A stretch of DNA of 64,000 bases, taken from NCBI GenBank assembly GCA_965230665.1, contig CBDDLM010000004.1:3286001-3350000 (forward strand), written 5' to 3'. The stretch comes from JAGNRR01 sp965230665. GTDB taxonomy: Bacteria; Bacteroidota; Bacteroidia; Chitinophagales; Chitinophagaceae. A program made the translations under genes and the position numbers. Shown in pieces: positions 15,491 to 24,903 of this stretch (positions are counted from its first letter, which is position 1; each line of letters begins with the position of its first letter). Under the pieces are notes generated by a model. The model saw nothing but the letters and a program-made list of their open reading frames with translations. It was not told the origin of the DNA and did not search any database.

Positions 15491-18157
15491 ATGCAATTGC
15501 GACTTCTAGCTACTCTAGTATTCTATTTTTTTTCTATTCACTCACTTTCGGCACAGTACTTCACCGCGCCAGCAACTACTGGAACAGGAACTCCTGTAAA
15601 TGTCATAAACAGCTCAGGTATAACAGATTTTTCAAATAATAATTTCTATTTTAATGCGGATACATTTTCTATAGCCACGAACCCTCTTGTTAATTTGAAT
15701 ATCTATACTTTTCCTAATAATTTACTTCAAACGCCTACATTCTCAGACCTAGCCTATGATGGGACGAATTATTACTTATTTTCAAGTAACTATTTTGGTG
15801 GAGTAATACGTTGGGATTTTGGGCCTAATATCTTTAGTACACCTACCGCGGTTAATTTGGGAAATTTAGGGAATACTCAAAATGAAGGTATTATCATTCG
15901 TAGGCAAAATAACAATTGGTACGGCTTTTTAGTTTCCAATGGCCCAACAACAAAGTTGACAAGAATTGACTTTGGTACAAATTTGGCTAATCCCACCCCC
16001 GCAACAACAAGCCTTGGTACACTAACTTTAAGTTGGCCGCACGAACTAGAAATAATTGATGATGGTGGAAATTGGTATGGGTTTGTTGCGAATAGAAACA
16101 CAAGAGTCACTCGTTTAGATTTTGGAAACTCTTTGACCAATACACCGACACCCTTTGTATATAACAATACGAATATTGCGAGCCCTTGTAATTTAAGAGT
16201 TGTTAAGGATAAGGGAAATTGGCATCTTTTTTCTGTAAACTTATTTAATGGCCATATTGTACGCACAGATATTGGTCCCAACCTAGCGAACAATACTCCT
16301 ACTTATACAAATCTGGGCGAGCCAAATCCTGCTGTAGGTATTGCAAGAGGATTTACTTTATTGCAAGACTGCAATGGGTTAAGAGGCTTTTTGACAGATG
16401 AAAGTTCGAATATCTTTGACCTACGTTTTGATGGCGACAGCTTGACGGGCGCCCTTTCAGGGACTATTTATAATGGGATTAGTTGGAGCACACAAGAAAT
16501 AAACGATTTTACCCCCTTTTGGTCCAATGATACTTTATACTTCTTTGCTACAAATCCTTATTCCTGGGTTGGGCTTTGTCAAATCAATCCTACACTAGGA
16601 CCAAACAACCAAAGTAGTTCAGCTTTTTCTCCTTCTTTTACTTATTCCAATTCGGGTAATCCTACTATAACAAACCTTATTAATATTGGACAATCGGGTA
16701 TGCGACATCAATGTCAACAAATTACCGTAAGTGGAATTACGAATGTTTCAGTTACGCGCTGTCCAGGTGATACCATAATACTCTCTAACAACACAATTGT
16801 ATCTGCGCCCGGAGTATATATGGATACTTTTTTAAATGTTTTAAATCAGGATAGTATTGTAGCTATAAGTTTTAGTAACTACCCTACTTATAATAATACC
16901 GTACAGGTTAGCCTTTGTCAAGGGCAATCTTATATGCTACCCAGTAATGTTGTGGTTAATACAACAGGAGTTTATCAGGATACTTTGTCTACGATCAATG
17001 GCTGCGACTCTATTATTGTAACAAGCATACAAGTAAGTCCTACTTATTCAGCTATCGTGTACGATACCATCTGTGATAATAGTTTTTATATCCTCCCAGG
17101 AGGTTTGGGGGTTAATACTACGGGAACATATGTAGATACTTTGAGCACTTCAGCTGGTTGCGATAGTATTATCACCACAAACCTTTACGTGTATCCTACG
17201 TATCAAATAAATATTGCCGATACCATTTGTGCAGGATCTCCCTATACACTACCAAATGGTACTATAGTAAACTCCGGTGGAACTTATACCAATTCGTTTA
17301 CCGCACAAAGTGGGTGTGATTCCGTTTATGTAATTAATCTTTATGCCATACCAGCCACAGTCTTATATGATACAGCTATTCTTTGCGACCAAAGCACATA
17401 TCTACTTCCTAATGGTAATACCGTTTCAACAAGCGGAACTTTTTTAAGCAACTTTATATCATCTAGAGGTTGTGACTCGATAATCTCTACCACCGTATAC
17501 TTCAATACATCTCAAATGAGCACACAAAATGTGACCATTTGTTCAAATTCAACGTATACTCTTCCCGATAACCAAATTGTAAGCTCAGCAGGAACTTATA
17601 CAAGTACGATAACTGCTTCAAATGGTTGTGACAGCATTATAACCACAATAATTACTACTGTAAATGCGCCTACCATAAACTTAGGACCTGATATGAACAT
17701 TTGTAATAGCACTATTACCCTTGATGCAACTGCACCCAATGCCACCTATCTTTGGAACGATAATGTGACCACTGCTACTCGAACGATTAATGAGGAAGGA
17801 TTGTATATCGTTCAAGTATCCGTATCACCATGCCCACTCGTTTCTGATACAATTCTTCTCACAGGTTGTAAATGCGCTGTTTTTATTCCCAATGCCTTTT
17901 CACCTAATAATGATAGCAAGAATGACTTGTTCAGTCCAATTATCAATTGTAAGATTTTTGATGGCAGTTACCTATTTCAAATCTATAATCGTTGGGGACA
18001 ATGCGTCTTCTATACCACCTTAGAAAGTGATGGTTGGGATGGCACTTTTAGAGGACAGCCTCAAAATATAGGAACTTATTACTACATGGTTCAGTTTGTA
18101 AACGAAAGAACCAACGAGGCAGAGCTTTATAAGGGGGATATTACCCTAATTAAATAA
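15491..18157 (+). CDS. Secreted repeat protein with T9SS type B sorting domain
   Basis: An 888-residue protein. I place the start at the ATG encoding MQLRLLATLVFYFF, which gives a clean signal peptide ending at LSAQ; the frame runs 16 codons further upstream. Residues about 30-400 form a beta-propeller-like region with recurring (N/G)NWYGF and TRxDFG motifs. Six Cys-containing repeats of about 51 residues follow, then a C-terminal gliding-motility-type domain (CAVFIPNAFSPNNDSKND, YNRWGQCVF, GTYYYMVQF) that directs export and surface attachment by the type IX system. It is probably a surface adhesin or matrix protein; the ligand is unknown. Confidence 0.9.
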   Translation: MQLRLLATLVFYFFSIHSLSAQYFTAPATTGTGTPVNVINSSGITDFSNNNFYFNADTFSIATNPLVNLNIYTFPNNLLQTPTFSDLAYDGTNYYLFSSNYFGGVIRWDFGPNIFSTPTAVNLGNLGNTQNEGIIIRRQNNNWYGFLVSNGPTTKLTRIDFGTNLANPTPATTSLGTLTLSWPHELEIIDDGGNWYGFVANRNTRVTRLDFGNSLTNTPTPFVYNNTNIASPCNLRVVKDKGNWHLFSVNLFNGHIVRTDIGPNLANNTPTYTNLGEPNPAVGIARGFTLLQDCNGLRGFLTDESSNIFDLRFDGDSLTGALSGTIYNGISWSTQEINDFTPFWSNDTLYFFATNPYSWVGLCQINPTLGPNNQSSSAFSPSFTYSNSGNPTITNLINIGQSGMRHQCQQITVSGITNVSVTRCPGDTIILSNNTIVSAPGVYMDTFLNVLNQDSIVAISFSNYPTYNNTVQVSLCQGQSYMLPSNVVVNTTGVYQDTLSTINGCDSIIVTSIQVSPTYSAIVYDTICDNSFYILPGGLGVNTTGTYVDTLSTSAGCDSIITTNLYVYPTYQINIADTICAGSPYTLPNGTIVNSGGTYTNSFTAQSGCDSVYVINLYAIPATVLYDTAILCDQSTYLLPNGNTVSTSGTFLSNFISSRGCDSIISTTVYFNTSQMSTQNVTICSNSTYTLPDNQIVSSAGTYTSTITASNGCDSIITTIITTVNAPTINLGPDMNICNSTITLDATAPNATYLWNDNVTTATRTINEEGLYIVQVSVSPCPLVSDTILLTGCKCAVFIPNAFSPNNDSKNDLFSPIINCKIFDGSYLFQIYNRWGQCVFYTTLESDGWDGTFRGQPQNIGTYYYMVQFVNERTNEAELYKGDITLIK
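16747..17670 (+). repeat. Six tandem protein repeats of about 51 codons
   Basis: Within the preceding gene, six copies of a unit of about 153-156 bases follow each other. The shared protein pattern is ICxxxxYxLPNGxxVxxxGxYxxT followed by GCDSI. The first copy is the most divergent: it lacks the GCD triplet and reads NQDSI. DNA identity between copies is low, so these are old duplications under selection rather than a recent expansion. Confidence 0.85.
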
Positions 18158-18199
18158 GGAAATAAGTGAATCTAATGTCAAACGGACGCTTAACATTCA

Positions 18200-18233
18200 T
18201 TTGCGATATTTTCGAGAAAAAACCCTACCTTTG
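18200..18233 (+). promoter_or_regulatory. fusA promoter
   Basis: TACCTTTG at 18226-18233 is a perfect TAnnTTTG, with TTTG at 18200-18203 and a 22-base spacer. It ends 20 bases before the fusA ATG. Confidence 0.7.
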
Positions 18234-18253
18234 CGCCTCGAAAAATTAAGGAA

Positions 18254-20407
18254 ATGTCTGATTTAAAATTTCAAAGAAATATAGGAATTGCAGCACACAT
18301 TGATGCTGGTAAAACAACGACTACAGAGCGTATCCTGTACTACACAGGTAAAACGCACAAAATTGGTGAGGTGCACGATGGTGCTGCGGAAATGGACTGG
18401 ATGGAACAAGAGCAAGAGCGTGGTATCACGATTACTAGTGCTGCTACTACTTCTTTCTGGAACTTCCCGACACAGCAAGGTGAACCAATTAAAGGAACCA
18501 AGTCGTACAAGTTTAATATCATTGATACTCCCGGTCACGTTGACTTTACTGTTGAGGTTGAGCGTTCTATGCGTGTATTAGATGGCCTTGTCGCACTTTT
18601 TTGTGCAGTATCTGGTGTTGAGCCTCAGTCTGAGACTGTTTGGCGTCAGGCAAATAAATATAAAGTTCCACGTATCGGTTTTGTAAACAAAATGGACCGA
18701 AGTGGAGCTGATTTCTTAAACGTGGTAAAGCAAGTTAAAGAAATGCTTGGAGCAAACCCTGTGCCGTTGGTATTACCTATTGGTGCTGAGGATGACTTTA
18801 AAGGTGTGGTTGATTTAATCACCATGAAAGGAATTATTTGGGATGAAGCTTCGCAAGGTGCTAAATATGAAGAAATTGATATTCCTGCCGACATGCAAGC
18901 TGAATGTGAAGAGTGGAGAGGAAAATTAGTTGAAGCTGTAGCAGAATACGATGAGAATTTATTAGAAAAATTCTTTGATGACCCTAACTCTATTACTGAA
19001 GACGAAATGCATGAAGCAATTCGTAAGGCAACCATTGATATGTCTATCATTCCAATGATGACAGGTTCTGCATTTAAAAACAAGGGTGTTCAAAAAATGT
19101 TGGATGCTGTTTGTCGTTACTTGCCTTCTCCTTTAGATGTAGAAGCAATTGAAGGAACTCTTCTTGATGGTGAAACTACCGAAGTACGTAAACCCGATGT
19201 AAATGAGCCATTTAGTGCATTGGCATTTAAAATTATGACAGATCCTTTTGTTGGTCGTTTGGCCTTCTTCCGTGCTTACTCTGGTAAGTTGGACGCTGGT
19301 AGCTACGTATTCAATGCACGTACACAAAAGAAAGAGCGTATTAGTCGTTTGTTACAGATGCATGCAAACAAACAAAATGCGGTTGACTTTATTGGTGCTG
19401 GAGATATTGGAGCTGCTGCTGGATTTAAGGATATTAAAACAGGAGATACCTTATGCGATGAAAAAAATCCGATTATCTTGGAATCTATGACATTCCCTGA
19501 GCCCGTAATTTCTATCGCTATTGAGCCTAAAGCACAAGCAGATGTAGATAAGCTAGGTAATGCTATAGCTAAGTTAGTAGAAGAAGATCCTACTTTAAGA
19601 GTTAAAACTGATGAAGAGACTGGACAAACAATCCTTTCTGGTATGGGTGAACTTCACTTAGATATCATTATGGATCGTATGAAGCGTGAATTTAAGGTAG
19701 ATGTGAACCAAGGTGCTCCTCAGGTAGCTTATAAAGAGGCTTTACAAACTACTGTTGAACATAGAGAGGTTTATAAAAAGCAATCTGGTGGTCGTGGTAA
19801 GTTCGCGGACATTAAGTTCGAAATGGGACCTGCTGATGAAGAGTGGTTGAAAGAAAATGATGGTAAGAATTTCCAATTTGTAAACGATATTTTTGGTGGT
19901 GCGATTCCAAAAGAATTCCACCCTGCCATTATCAAAGGGTTTGAAGCTGCCATGAATAATGGTGTATTAGCCGGTTATCCTATGGATAATATGAAAGTAA
20001 GAATCTTCGACGGTAGCTTCCACGACGTGGATTCGGATGCTGTAAGTTTTGAGCTTTGCGCAAAAGTAGGCTTCCGTACTGCTGGTAAAAAAGCTAAGCC
20101 AGTATTGTTAGAGCCCATTATGAAAGTTGAAGTAACTACTCCAGATCAATACATGGGTGATGTTACTGGTGATTTAAACCGTCGTCGTGGATTAATGGAA
20201 GGTATGGATACAAGAGCTGGTGCTCAGATTATCCGTGCTAAAGTTCCATTATCTGAAATGTTCGGTTATGTAACACAACTTCGTTCTTTATCTTCTGGAC
20301 GTGCGAGTAACGTAATGGAATTTAGCCATTACGCACCTGCTCCAAATAATATTGCCGAAGATGTTATTGCTAAATCTGGTAAGAAAGCAATTGAAGAAGA
20401 AGCTTAG
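18254..20407 (+). CDS. fusA: Translation elongation factor G
   Basis: A 717-residue translational GTPase that drives translocation on the ribosome. The G1 motif AHIDAGKTTTTE begins near residue 14, G2 lies in RGITITSAATT, G3 is DTPGHVDF near 94 and G4 is NKMD near 148. Domains II-V follow, including GMGELHLDI in domain III and EPIMKVEVTTP in domain V. The length is normal. The gene has its own promoter and an intrinsic terminator, so it is a single transcript here and is not next to rpsL, rpsG or tuf. Bacteroidota often carry more than one fusA paralogue; this one looks like a canonical copy. Confidence 0.95.
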   Translation: MSDLKFQRNIGIAAHIDAGKTTTTERILYYTGKTHKIGEVHDGAAEMDWMEQEQERGITITSAATTSFWNFPTQQGEPIKGTKSYKFNIIDTPGHVDFTVEVERSMRVLDGLVALFCAVSGVEPQSETVWRQANKYKVPRIGFVNKMDRSGADFLNVVKQVKEMLGANPVPLVLPIGAEDDFKGVVDLITMKGIIWDEASQGAKYEEIDIPADMQAECEEWRGKLVEAVAEYDENLLEKFFDDPNSITEDEMHEAIRKATIDMSIIPMMTGSAFKNKGVQKMLDAVCRYLPSPLDVEAIEGTLLDGETTEVRKPDVNEPFSALAFKIMTDPFVGRLAFFRAYSGKLDAGSYVFNARTQKKERISRLLQMHANKQNAVDFIGAGDIGAAAGFKDIKTGDTLCDEKNPIILESMTFPEPVISIAIEPKAQADVDKLGNAIAKLVEEDPTLRVKTDEETGQTILSGMGELHLDIIMDRMKREFKVDVNQGAPQVAYKEALQTTVEHREVYKKQSGGRGKFADIKFEMGPADEEWLKENDGKNFQFVNDIFGGAIPKEFHPAIIKGFEAAMNNGVLAGYPMDNMKVRIFDGSFHDVDSDAVSFELCAKVGFRTAGKKAKPVLLEPIMKVEVTTPDQYMGDVTGDLNRRRGLMEGMDTRAGAQIIRAKVPLSEMFGYVTQLRSLSSGRASNVMEFSHYAPAPNNIAEDVIAKSGKKAIEEEA

Positions 20408-20440
20408 GCTGAATCATTTCAATATCTTAACTATAATCAA

Positions 20441-20471
20441 AATCTCTACACAATGGTGTAGAGATTTTTTT
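20441..20471 (+). terminator. Intrinsic terminator after fusA
   Basis: An 11-base-pair stem, AATCTCTACAC and GTGTAGAGATT, with loop AATG and a following T-run, 34 bases after the fusA stop. Confidence 0.9.
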
Positions 20472-20517
20472 GTAGAAGGTATTGAGTTTAAAAATGCTTA
20501 GGCTCAAATATCTACTG

Positions 20518-20525
20518 TAATTTTG
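20518..20525 (+). promoter_or_regulatory. -7 promoter element of the ABC permease gene
   Basis: TAATTTTG is a perfect TAnnTTTG, 6 bases before the TTG start at 20532. This supports the TTG as the true start and a near-leaderless message. Confidence 0.55.
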
Positions 20526-20531
20526 GTTTAG

Positions 20532-21788
20532 TTGAAAGCAATAGGACTTAATATCATCTTGGGTATTCAGGAACTCATGAATAATCCACTCAGAACGTTT
20601 CTTTCTGTACTGGGAGTTTCTATTGGTGTTTTTTGTATCGTCAGCGTGAGTACAGTATTTGATAGTATGGAATCTAACATACAAGAAAATATGTCTACCC
20701 TAGGTAATGATGTACTATACGTAGGGAAGTTTGCTTGGATGCCAGAGCCTGGAGAAACAGAATATGCTTGGTGGCGCTATAAAGCTAGGCCTGTAGTTAC
20801 CACTGATGAGCTAGATGCCATACAGAAGGAAACAAACTTCACAAGCTATTCTGCCCTTAATTATACTTTTAATAAGTCATTTAAGTTCATGGATAATACC
20901 GTGAACGGAGCACAAGTCTATGGCGTTACTTATGATTTTAATAAATTACAACCCATAGACCTTGAGTCGGGCCGGTATTTTTCTTTGAGCGAAATGAAAA
21001 GTGGCTTGTCGAATGGAGTGGTCATAGGAAAAGATCTTGCCGAGGCCTTGTTCGGAACAATTAATCCAATAGATAAAGAGATTAAAATAGGTGGTAGACC
21101 TTATTATGTTCTTGGTGTCATAAAAAAAACTGGGCAAATGACTACAGGCTTTGATTTTGACGGCGGAGCTATTGTCTCGTTTAATTATTTCTCAACCTAT
21201 TTCAAGGTAGATGATAATACCAATAGTGGATTTGCAGACCCACTTCTCATGATTAAGTCACGAGATAAAGACAAATTCGACGAAATGAAATACGAAGTTG
21301 AGGGACTTCTAAGAAGGTTACGAGGCTTGAAAGCTACCGAGAAAAATAATTTTGCCTTTAATCAATTAGATGGAATTCAAGAAAAAGTAGCCGAGGTGTT
21401 TTCTATGATAAAAGGAATTGGCTGGATTATTGGTGCCTTTTCCTTAATCGTTGGGATCTTTAGTGTTGCCAATATTATGTTTGTAAGTGTAAAAGAACGA
21501 GTTAGCATCATTGGAATAAAAAAGGCGATTGGAGCTAAAAATATAGCCGTATTGGTGGAGTTTTTGATTGAAGCAATACTACTTTGTTTATTAGGCGGGT
21601 TAGTTGGCATGCTCTTTACTTTCATTCTTACGAAAGTGCTCACCAACTTGTTTGAGTTTCCAGTATACATAGACATTAAAAATATGACCTATGGTGTATT
21701 GCTCAGTATAGTGGTTGGGATAATTGCTGGTTATATTCCTGCATTTAGGGCTTCTCGTTTAGATCCTGTTGAAGCCATTCGTTCTTAG
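20532..21788 (+). CDS. MacB/FtsX-type ABC transporter permease
   Basis: A 418-residue membrane protein with the MacB layout: an N-terminal helix at about 20-45 (FLSVLGVSIGVFCIVSVS), a large periplasmic MacB core domain at about 50-280, and three C-terminal helices at about 285-405 with FtsX features (IGIKKAIGAKN, RASRLDPVEAIRS). MacB-type permeases drive tripartite export of peptides, lipoproteins or toxins and pair with an ATPase and a membrane fusion protein; neither is adjacent here. The start is TTG, next to a -7 element. The gene overlaps the convergent nuclease-like gene by 4 bases. Confidence 0.9.
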   Translation: MKAIGLNIILGIQELMNNPLRTFLSVLGVSIGVFCIVSVSTVFDSMESNIQENMSTLGNDVLYVGKFAWMPEPGETEYAWWRYKARPVVTTDELDAIQKETNFTSYSALNYTFNKSFKFMDNTVNGAQVYGVTYDFNKLQPIDLESGRYFSLSEMKSGLSNGVVIGKDLAEALFGTINPIDKEIKIGGRPYYVLGVIKKTGQMTTGFDFDGGAIVSFNYFSTYFKVDDNTNSGFADPLLMIKSRDKDKFDEMKYEVEGLLRRLRGLKATEKNNFAFNQLDGIQEKVAEVFSMIKGIGWIIGAFSLIVGIFSVANIMFVSVKERVSIIGIKKAIGAKNIAVLVEFLIEAILLCLLGGLVGMLFTFILTKVLTNLFEFPVYIDIKNMTYGVLLSIVVGIIAGYIPAFRASRLDPVEAIRS

Positions 21789-23305
21789 TGTATAGACCAA
21801 GTATGTGTTTCATGAACCTGATCAGATTGAATCTGCACTAAATAAAGTCCGTTTTGAAGTTCAGGAAACTGTTCTACGATCCGTTTAGTTTGATTGTACG
21901 TCTTTTGAAATATCTGTTTCCCATCAAAAGAGAAAATCGTAATCTTAATCTGCTTACTATATAGTTCCGGAACTATAATTCTAAGTTCTTGTTGGTTCGG
22001 TTGCACTAGGGAAAAACTTCTTTCTATCTTTTGATCGGATATTTCTGTTGTTGTATTGATCCTAAAAAAAGAAAGTACAGGCAAGTGATCAGATGTGGTG
22101 TTTTTAAAATTAGGAATCGAAAAATCTGCCTCTCTCAGGATAACCGTTGCATTAGGGATGTAAGATGGATAAGCTTCATTGGAAACCACATAGTTATCAA
22201 TCAGACTTGGTGTAGATCCTAGGTAGGTCGTCTCTCCTGGAAACTGAGAAGGAAGTGTAATTCCTTTGAAACCATTATCCATTAGGTAATCATAAGGGCT
22301 TGTTGTAAAACCATTTGTAGTAGCTCCTTCCAATAGATCATTGTAGTCTCCTAAAATAATGATTTTAGCATTGGGCAAATGTGCATTTAAACTATCTGTC
22401 ATGATTTTAGCACCACCTGCTCTCCTATTATGATCAGTAGAGCTGGCAAAAGCCTTAGCATGTAAGTTTACGAATTCGAATACTTCGTTTGTACTATTTA
22501 CTTTTAAGGAGAGTGTATAAGGCCAACGACCAGATGCAAAATAATAATATGGAGATCCATTACCCTGTTGAACCGGATAGGTTGATCTTAATAATCCAAA
22601 TACCCCCTGTTTAGTAAGTTTTTGATTGTTGAATACATAGGCTAGTTTCTGTACATTAGCATAACCTGCCGCATTTGTATCCGTAATTTGTGAACCGTAA
22701 CCGGACACTACATAACTATATTTAGGTCCCAGATCAGCTGTCATTTTCTCTAACTGCGCAATACTAACCACTTCTTGCAAAGCGATTACATCTGCATCAA
22801 TTTCTTTTAGCATACTGGTGGCATTTCTTCTTGATAAAGAAGTATCACAACCACAATTTGTTGGAGCCCCAAACCATTTCAGATTCCAGGAACATGTTGT
22901 AATAACCTTACTATCTGGTGTTGAAATACTAAGTAAATATACTTTTCGATTTAAGCTGAAAATGCCATCCTGAAAACTAATAGTACTTCTATATACAATT
23001 TCATTTTGGTTCGGTAGGGTTCTTATATAAACAGGGATATTGATATTACTCTGGCTATTTGAAATGATCAGAGAGTCATTATAATTTGTGCCGTCAATAC
23101 TTAGTTCAAAAGGGAAAGTTGTTACCAAACGGAGGTTATTAGCAAAACCACTCATATTAACCACTAACGTATCAGGAGTTGAGGCTACATGAGCCTCTGT
23201 ACCATTAATCTTTACGAATTCCTTGGATAAGGTAATGTTTTGTGCGCTAATTAAAAAAGTCCGTAAAAGAAGAATGATTAAAAAGATATTGAATCTTAGA
23301 ATCAC
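21785..23305 (-). CDS. Secreted endonuclease/exonuclease/phosphatase-family protein with T9SS tail
   Basis: A 506-residue exported protein with a signal peptide ending near LISAQ. An N-terminal beta-rich region of about 110 residues precedes an endonuclease/exonuclease/phosphatase domain: CSWNLKWFG near 140, IALQEVV with the metal-binding Glu near 174, LGDYNDLLEG near 324 and SDHLPVLSFF near 405. The last 80 or so residues (VQPNQQELRIIVP, GLYLVQIQSD) form a type A T9SS sorting domain. It is probably an extracellular nuclease or phosphodiesterase that scavenges phosphate or nucleosides (inference). Confidence 0.88.
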   Translation of the reverse strand: MILRFNIFLIILLLRTFLISAQNITLSKEFVKINGTEAHVASTPDTLVVNMSGFANNLRLVTTFPFELSIDGTNYNDSLIISNSQSNINIPVYIRTLPNQNEIVYRSTISFQDGIFSLNRKVYLLSISTPDSKVITTCSWNLKWFGAPTNCGCDTSLSRRNATSMLKEIDADVIALQEVVSIAQLEKMTADLGPKYSYVVSGYGSQITDTNAAGYANVQKLAYVFNNQKLTKQGVFGLLRSTYPVQQGNGSPYYYFASGRWPYTLSLKVNSTNEVFEFVNLHAKAFASSTDHNRRAGGAKIMTDSLNAHLPNAKIIILGDYNDLLEGATTNGFTTSPYDYLMDNGFKGITLPSQFPGETTYLGSTPSLIDNYVVSNEAYPSYIPNATVILREADFSIPNFKNTTSDHLPVLSFFRINTTTEISDQKIERSFSLVQPNQQELRIIVPELYSKQIKITIFSFDGKQIFQKTYNQTKRIVEQFPELQNGLYLVQIQSDQVHETHTWSIH

Positions 23306-23362
23306 CCTGTAAAGTTATTCATATTTATCTATAAAAGGCACTTTACCAGTCAGGCAAAATAT

Positions 23363-24055
23363 TTATTTCTTTGAAAAAACAGCGTTCGAAAGTTTGGTGT
23401 TAATCTTATAATCACTGATGAGCATATAGATTTCGCCTGTGTTTTTCTTGACCGAAGTTTTTCTTTTTGATTTCTTCTTTACATCCATAGCTAACATTTT
23501 GGGGACTTTGAATTTCTTCATTTCAATCTGGATAAGTACCTTATCCGGTAATGCTTGTGTAGCATAATCACCATAAAAATTTTGTGTTCGAATCGTACCG
23601 TTTTCCTTAGTTGTTATTTCACTCATATAAATAAGAGGATCTTTTAAGCTTACCCAGAACTTACCAATAATAAGCTCTAAGTTTGGATCTAATGGTATGA
23701 CGTTAACAACAGCGCATTTAATTCCTTCAATTTCAGCATAACCAGATATAATAGATGTATAAGAATCTGTATTGGCTAGAAGTTTAGGAATATCTTTCAT
23801 GGGATTCTCTTTAGGGATAAAAAAAATCCCTTTTGCACGAATCCGAAGTTTATTCGGTTTTTTATAATAAACCTTCCCTCTTAGTGTATTAATTTTTATC
23901 CCAGGGAGTGCAAATTTCATCAACACATTTGCTTTATAATCTTGAACAGCAGCAAATTTCTTATTGACCTCTCTTATCAATTCTTTAGCTTCTTGTGCAT
24001 GAAGACTTGAAATAGTGGTGGTAACGAAAAAAACGAGGAGAACAAAATGTTTCAT
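23363..24055 (-). CDS. LolA-like outer-membrane lipoprotein carrier protein
   Basis: A 230-residue periplasmic protein with a Sec signal peptide ending at SLHAQ. The segment VYYKKPNKLRIRAKG and the overall half-barrel pattern match the LolA/LolB-type fold in Bacteroidota outer-membrane lipoprotein-sorting proteins. Its ATG overlaps the stop of the upstream permease gene (TAATG), so it is translationally coupled to an ABC transporter. This suggests a carrier receiving a lipid or lipoprotein from that transporter, which is inference: the permease is an ABC-2 type, not LolC/E. The C-terminus is Lys-rich (KKKSKRKTSVKK), unusual for LolA. Confidence 0.8.
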   Translation of the reverse strand: MKHFVLLVFFVTTTISSLHAQEAKELIREVNKKFAAVQDYKANVLMKFALPGIKINTLRGKVYYKKPNKLRIRAKGIFFIPKENPMKDIPKLLANTDSYTSIISGYAEIEGIKCAVVNVIPLDPNLELIIGKFWVSLKDPLIYMSEITTKENGTIRTQNFYGDYATQALPDKVLIQIEMKKFKVPKMLAMDVKKKSKRKTSVKKNTGEIYMLISDYKINTKLSNAVFSKK

Positions 24056-24903
24056 TATGAATTAATATCTTTTCGATTAAAAATGTAGATTGATGCACTT
24101 AGCAGCAGTACAATGTGGGCAAATAGAATTATGCAAGACTGTATAATCTCACTCTTAGGAATCGGATCTTCAAACATGTCCTTCCAACTAATCATATGAG
24201 AAGTAAATAAAAACGGCTGAATTACATCAAAACTTGGCAAATCAAACATTCCAATAATAGTAAATATAATCACTATGGCCATGGTGCTTACAATTGGAGT
24301 AATTGAGTTGTCTAAGATGGTTGATAAAAAATGGGCTAACGTTGCAACAACCGAAAGAGATAAAAAAGCGATTAAAAAAGCACCACCAAAACGCCAATTC
24401 ATATCATTAGCCTGTATAACCGTTAAAACCTCCGAGTTTATATAAATTAGATCATCGGCACCGAAAATGGCTCTTGAAACAAACAAGGCTAATACTCCAA
24501 GAAATACTAAGAGTAGAAAAGTGTATACAATGCCAGCAATCCATTTGCTCATTAATATTTTCGTTCTACTAGCAGGCCTTGTCAATAAAAAACGCATAGT
24601 GCCCATAGAGATTTCTCCAGACACCAAATCACCCGTAACCAGTGCAACTAAAAGAGGCATTTGAAGTATTAATGTTTGGAGCAAAATAAAACAAATCAAA
24701 TTGCCGTTTAAAACCTGCCCCTCTATTGATAATGTATTTTCTAGTTGACCTGTTACAAATGAGATAATCTCCTTACCATCATTATAAAATGCAGCTTGTA
24801 AAATAAAACAAATGAAGGCTACCACTCCAAAACCTATGAAAGAACGAGGCTTTCGGATTGTTTTGATAAGTTCATTCTTTAGTATGGCCAAAAATTCCTT
24901 CAT
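24055..24903 (-). CDS. ABC-2 type transporter permease
   Basis: A 282-residue integral membrane protein with about six hydrophobic helices. The N-terminal cytoplasmic stretch LKNELIKTIRKPRSF and the segment MGTMRFLLTRPASRTKILMSKW are typical of ABC-2 permeases of the NatB/CcmB-like group. Both ends are coupled: its ATG overlaps the ATPase stop by one base, and its own stop overlaps the ATG of the LolA-like gene. The transported substrate is unknown. Confidence 0.88.
   Translation of the reverse strand: MKEFLAILKNELIKTIRKPRSFIGFGVVAFICFILQAAFYNDGKEIISFVTGQLENTLSIEGQVLNGNLICFILLQTLILQMPLLVALVTGDLVSGEISMGTMRFLLTRPASRTKILMSKWIAGIVYTFLLLVFLGVLALFVSRAIFGADDLIYINSEVLTVIQANDMNWRFGGAFLIAFLSLSVVATLAHFLSTILDNSITPIVSTMAIVIIFTIIGMFDLPSFDVIQPFLFTSHMISWKDMFEDPIPKSEIIQSCIILFAHIVLLLSASIYIFNRKDINS

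Noticed and set aside
16747..17670. Tandem repeats as a possible assembly artefact or mobile repeat
   Set aside because: DNA identity between the copies is low while the protein pattern is kept, so they are old protein repeats.
18263..19953. Several open frames antisense to or overlapping fusA
   Set aside because: fusA is unambiguous and the other frames show no family features; they arise from its codon bias.
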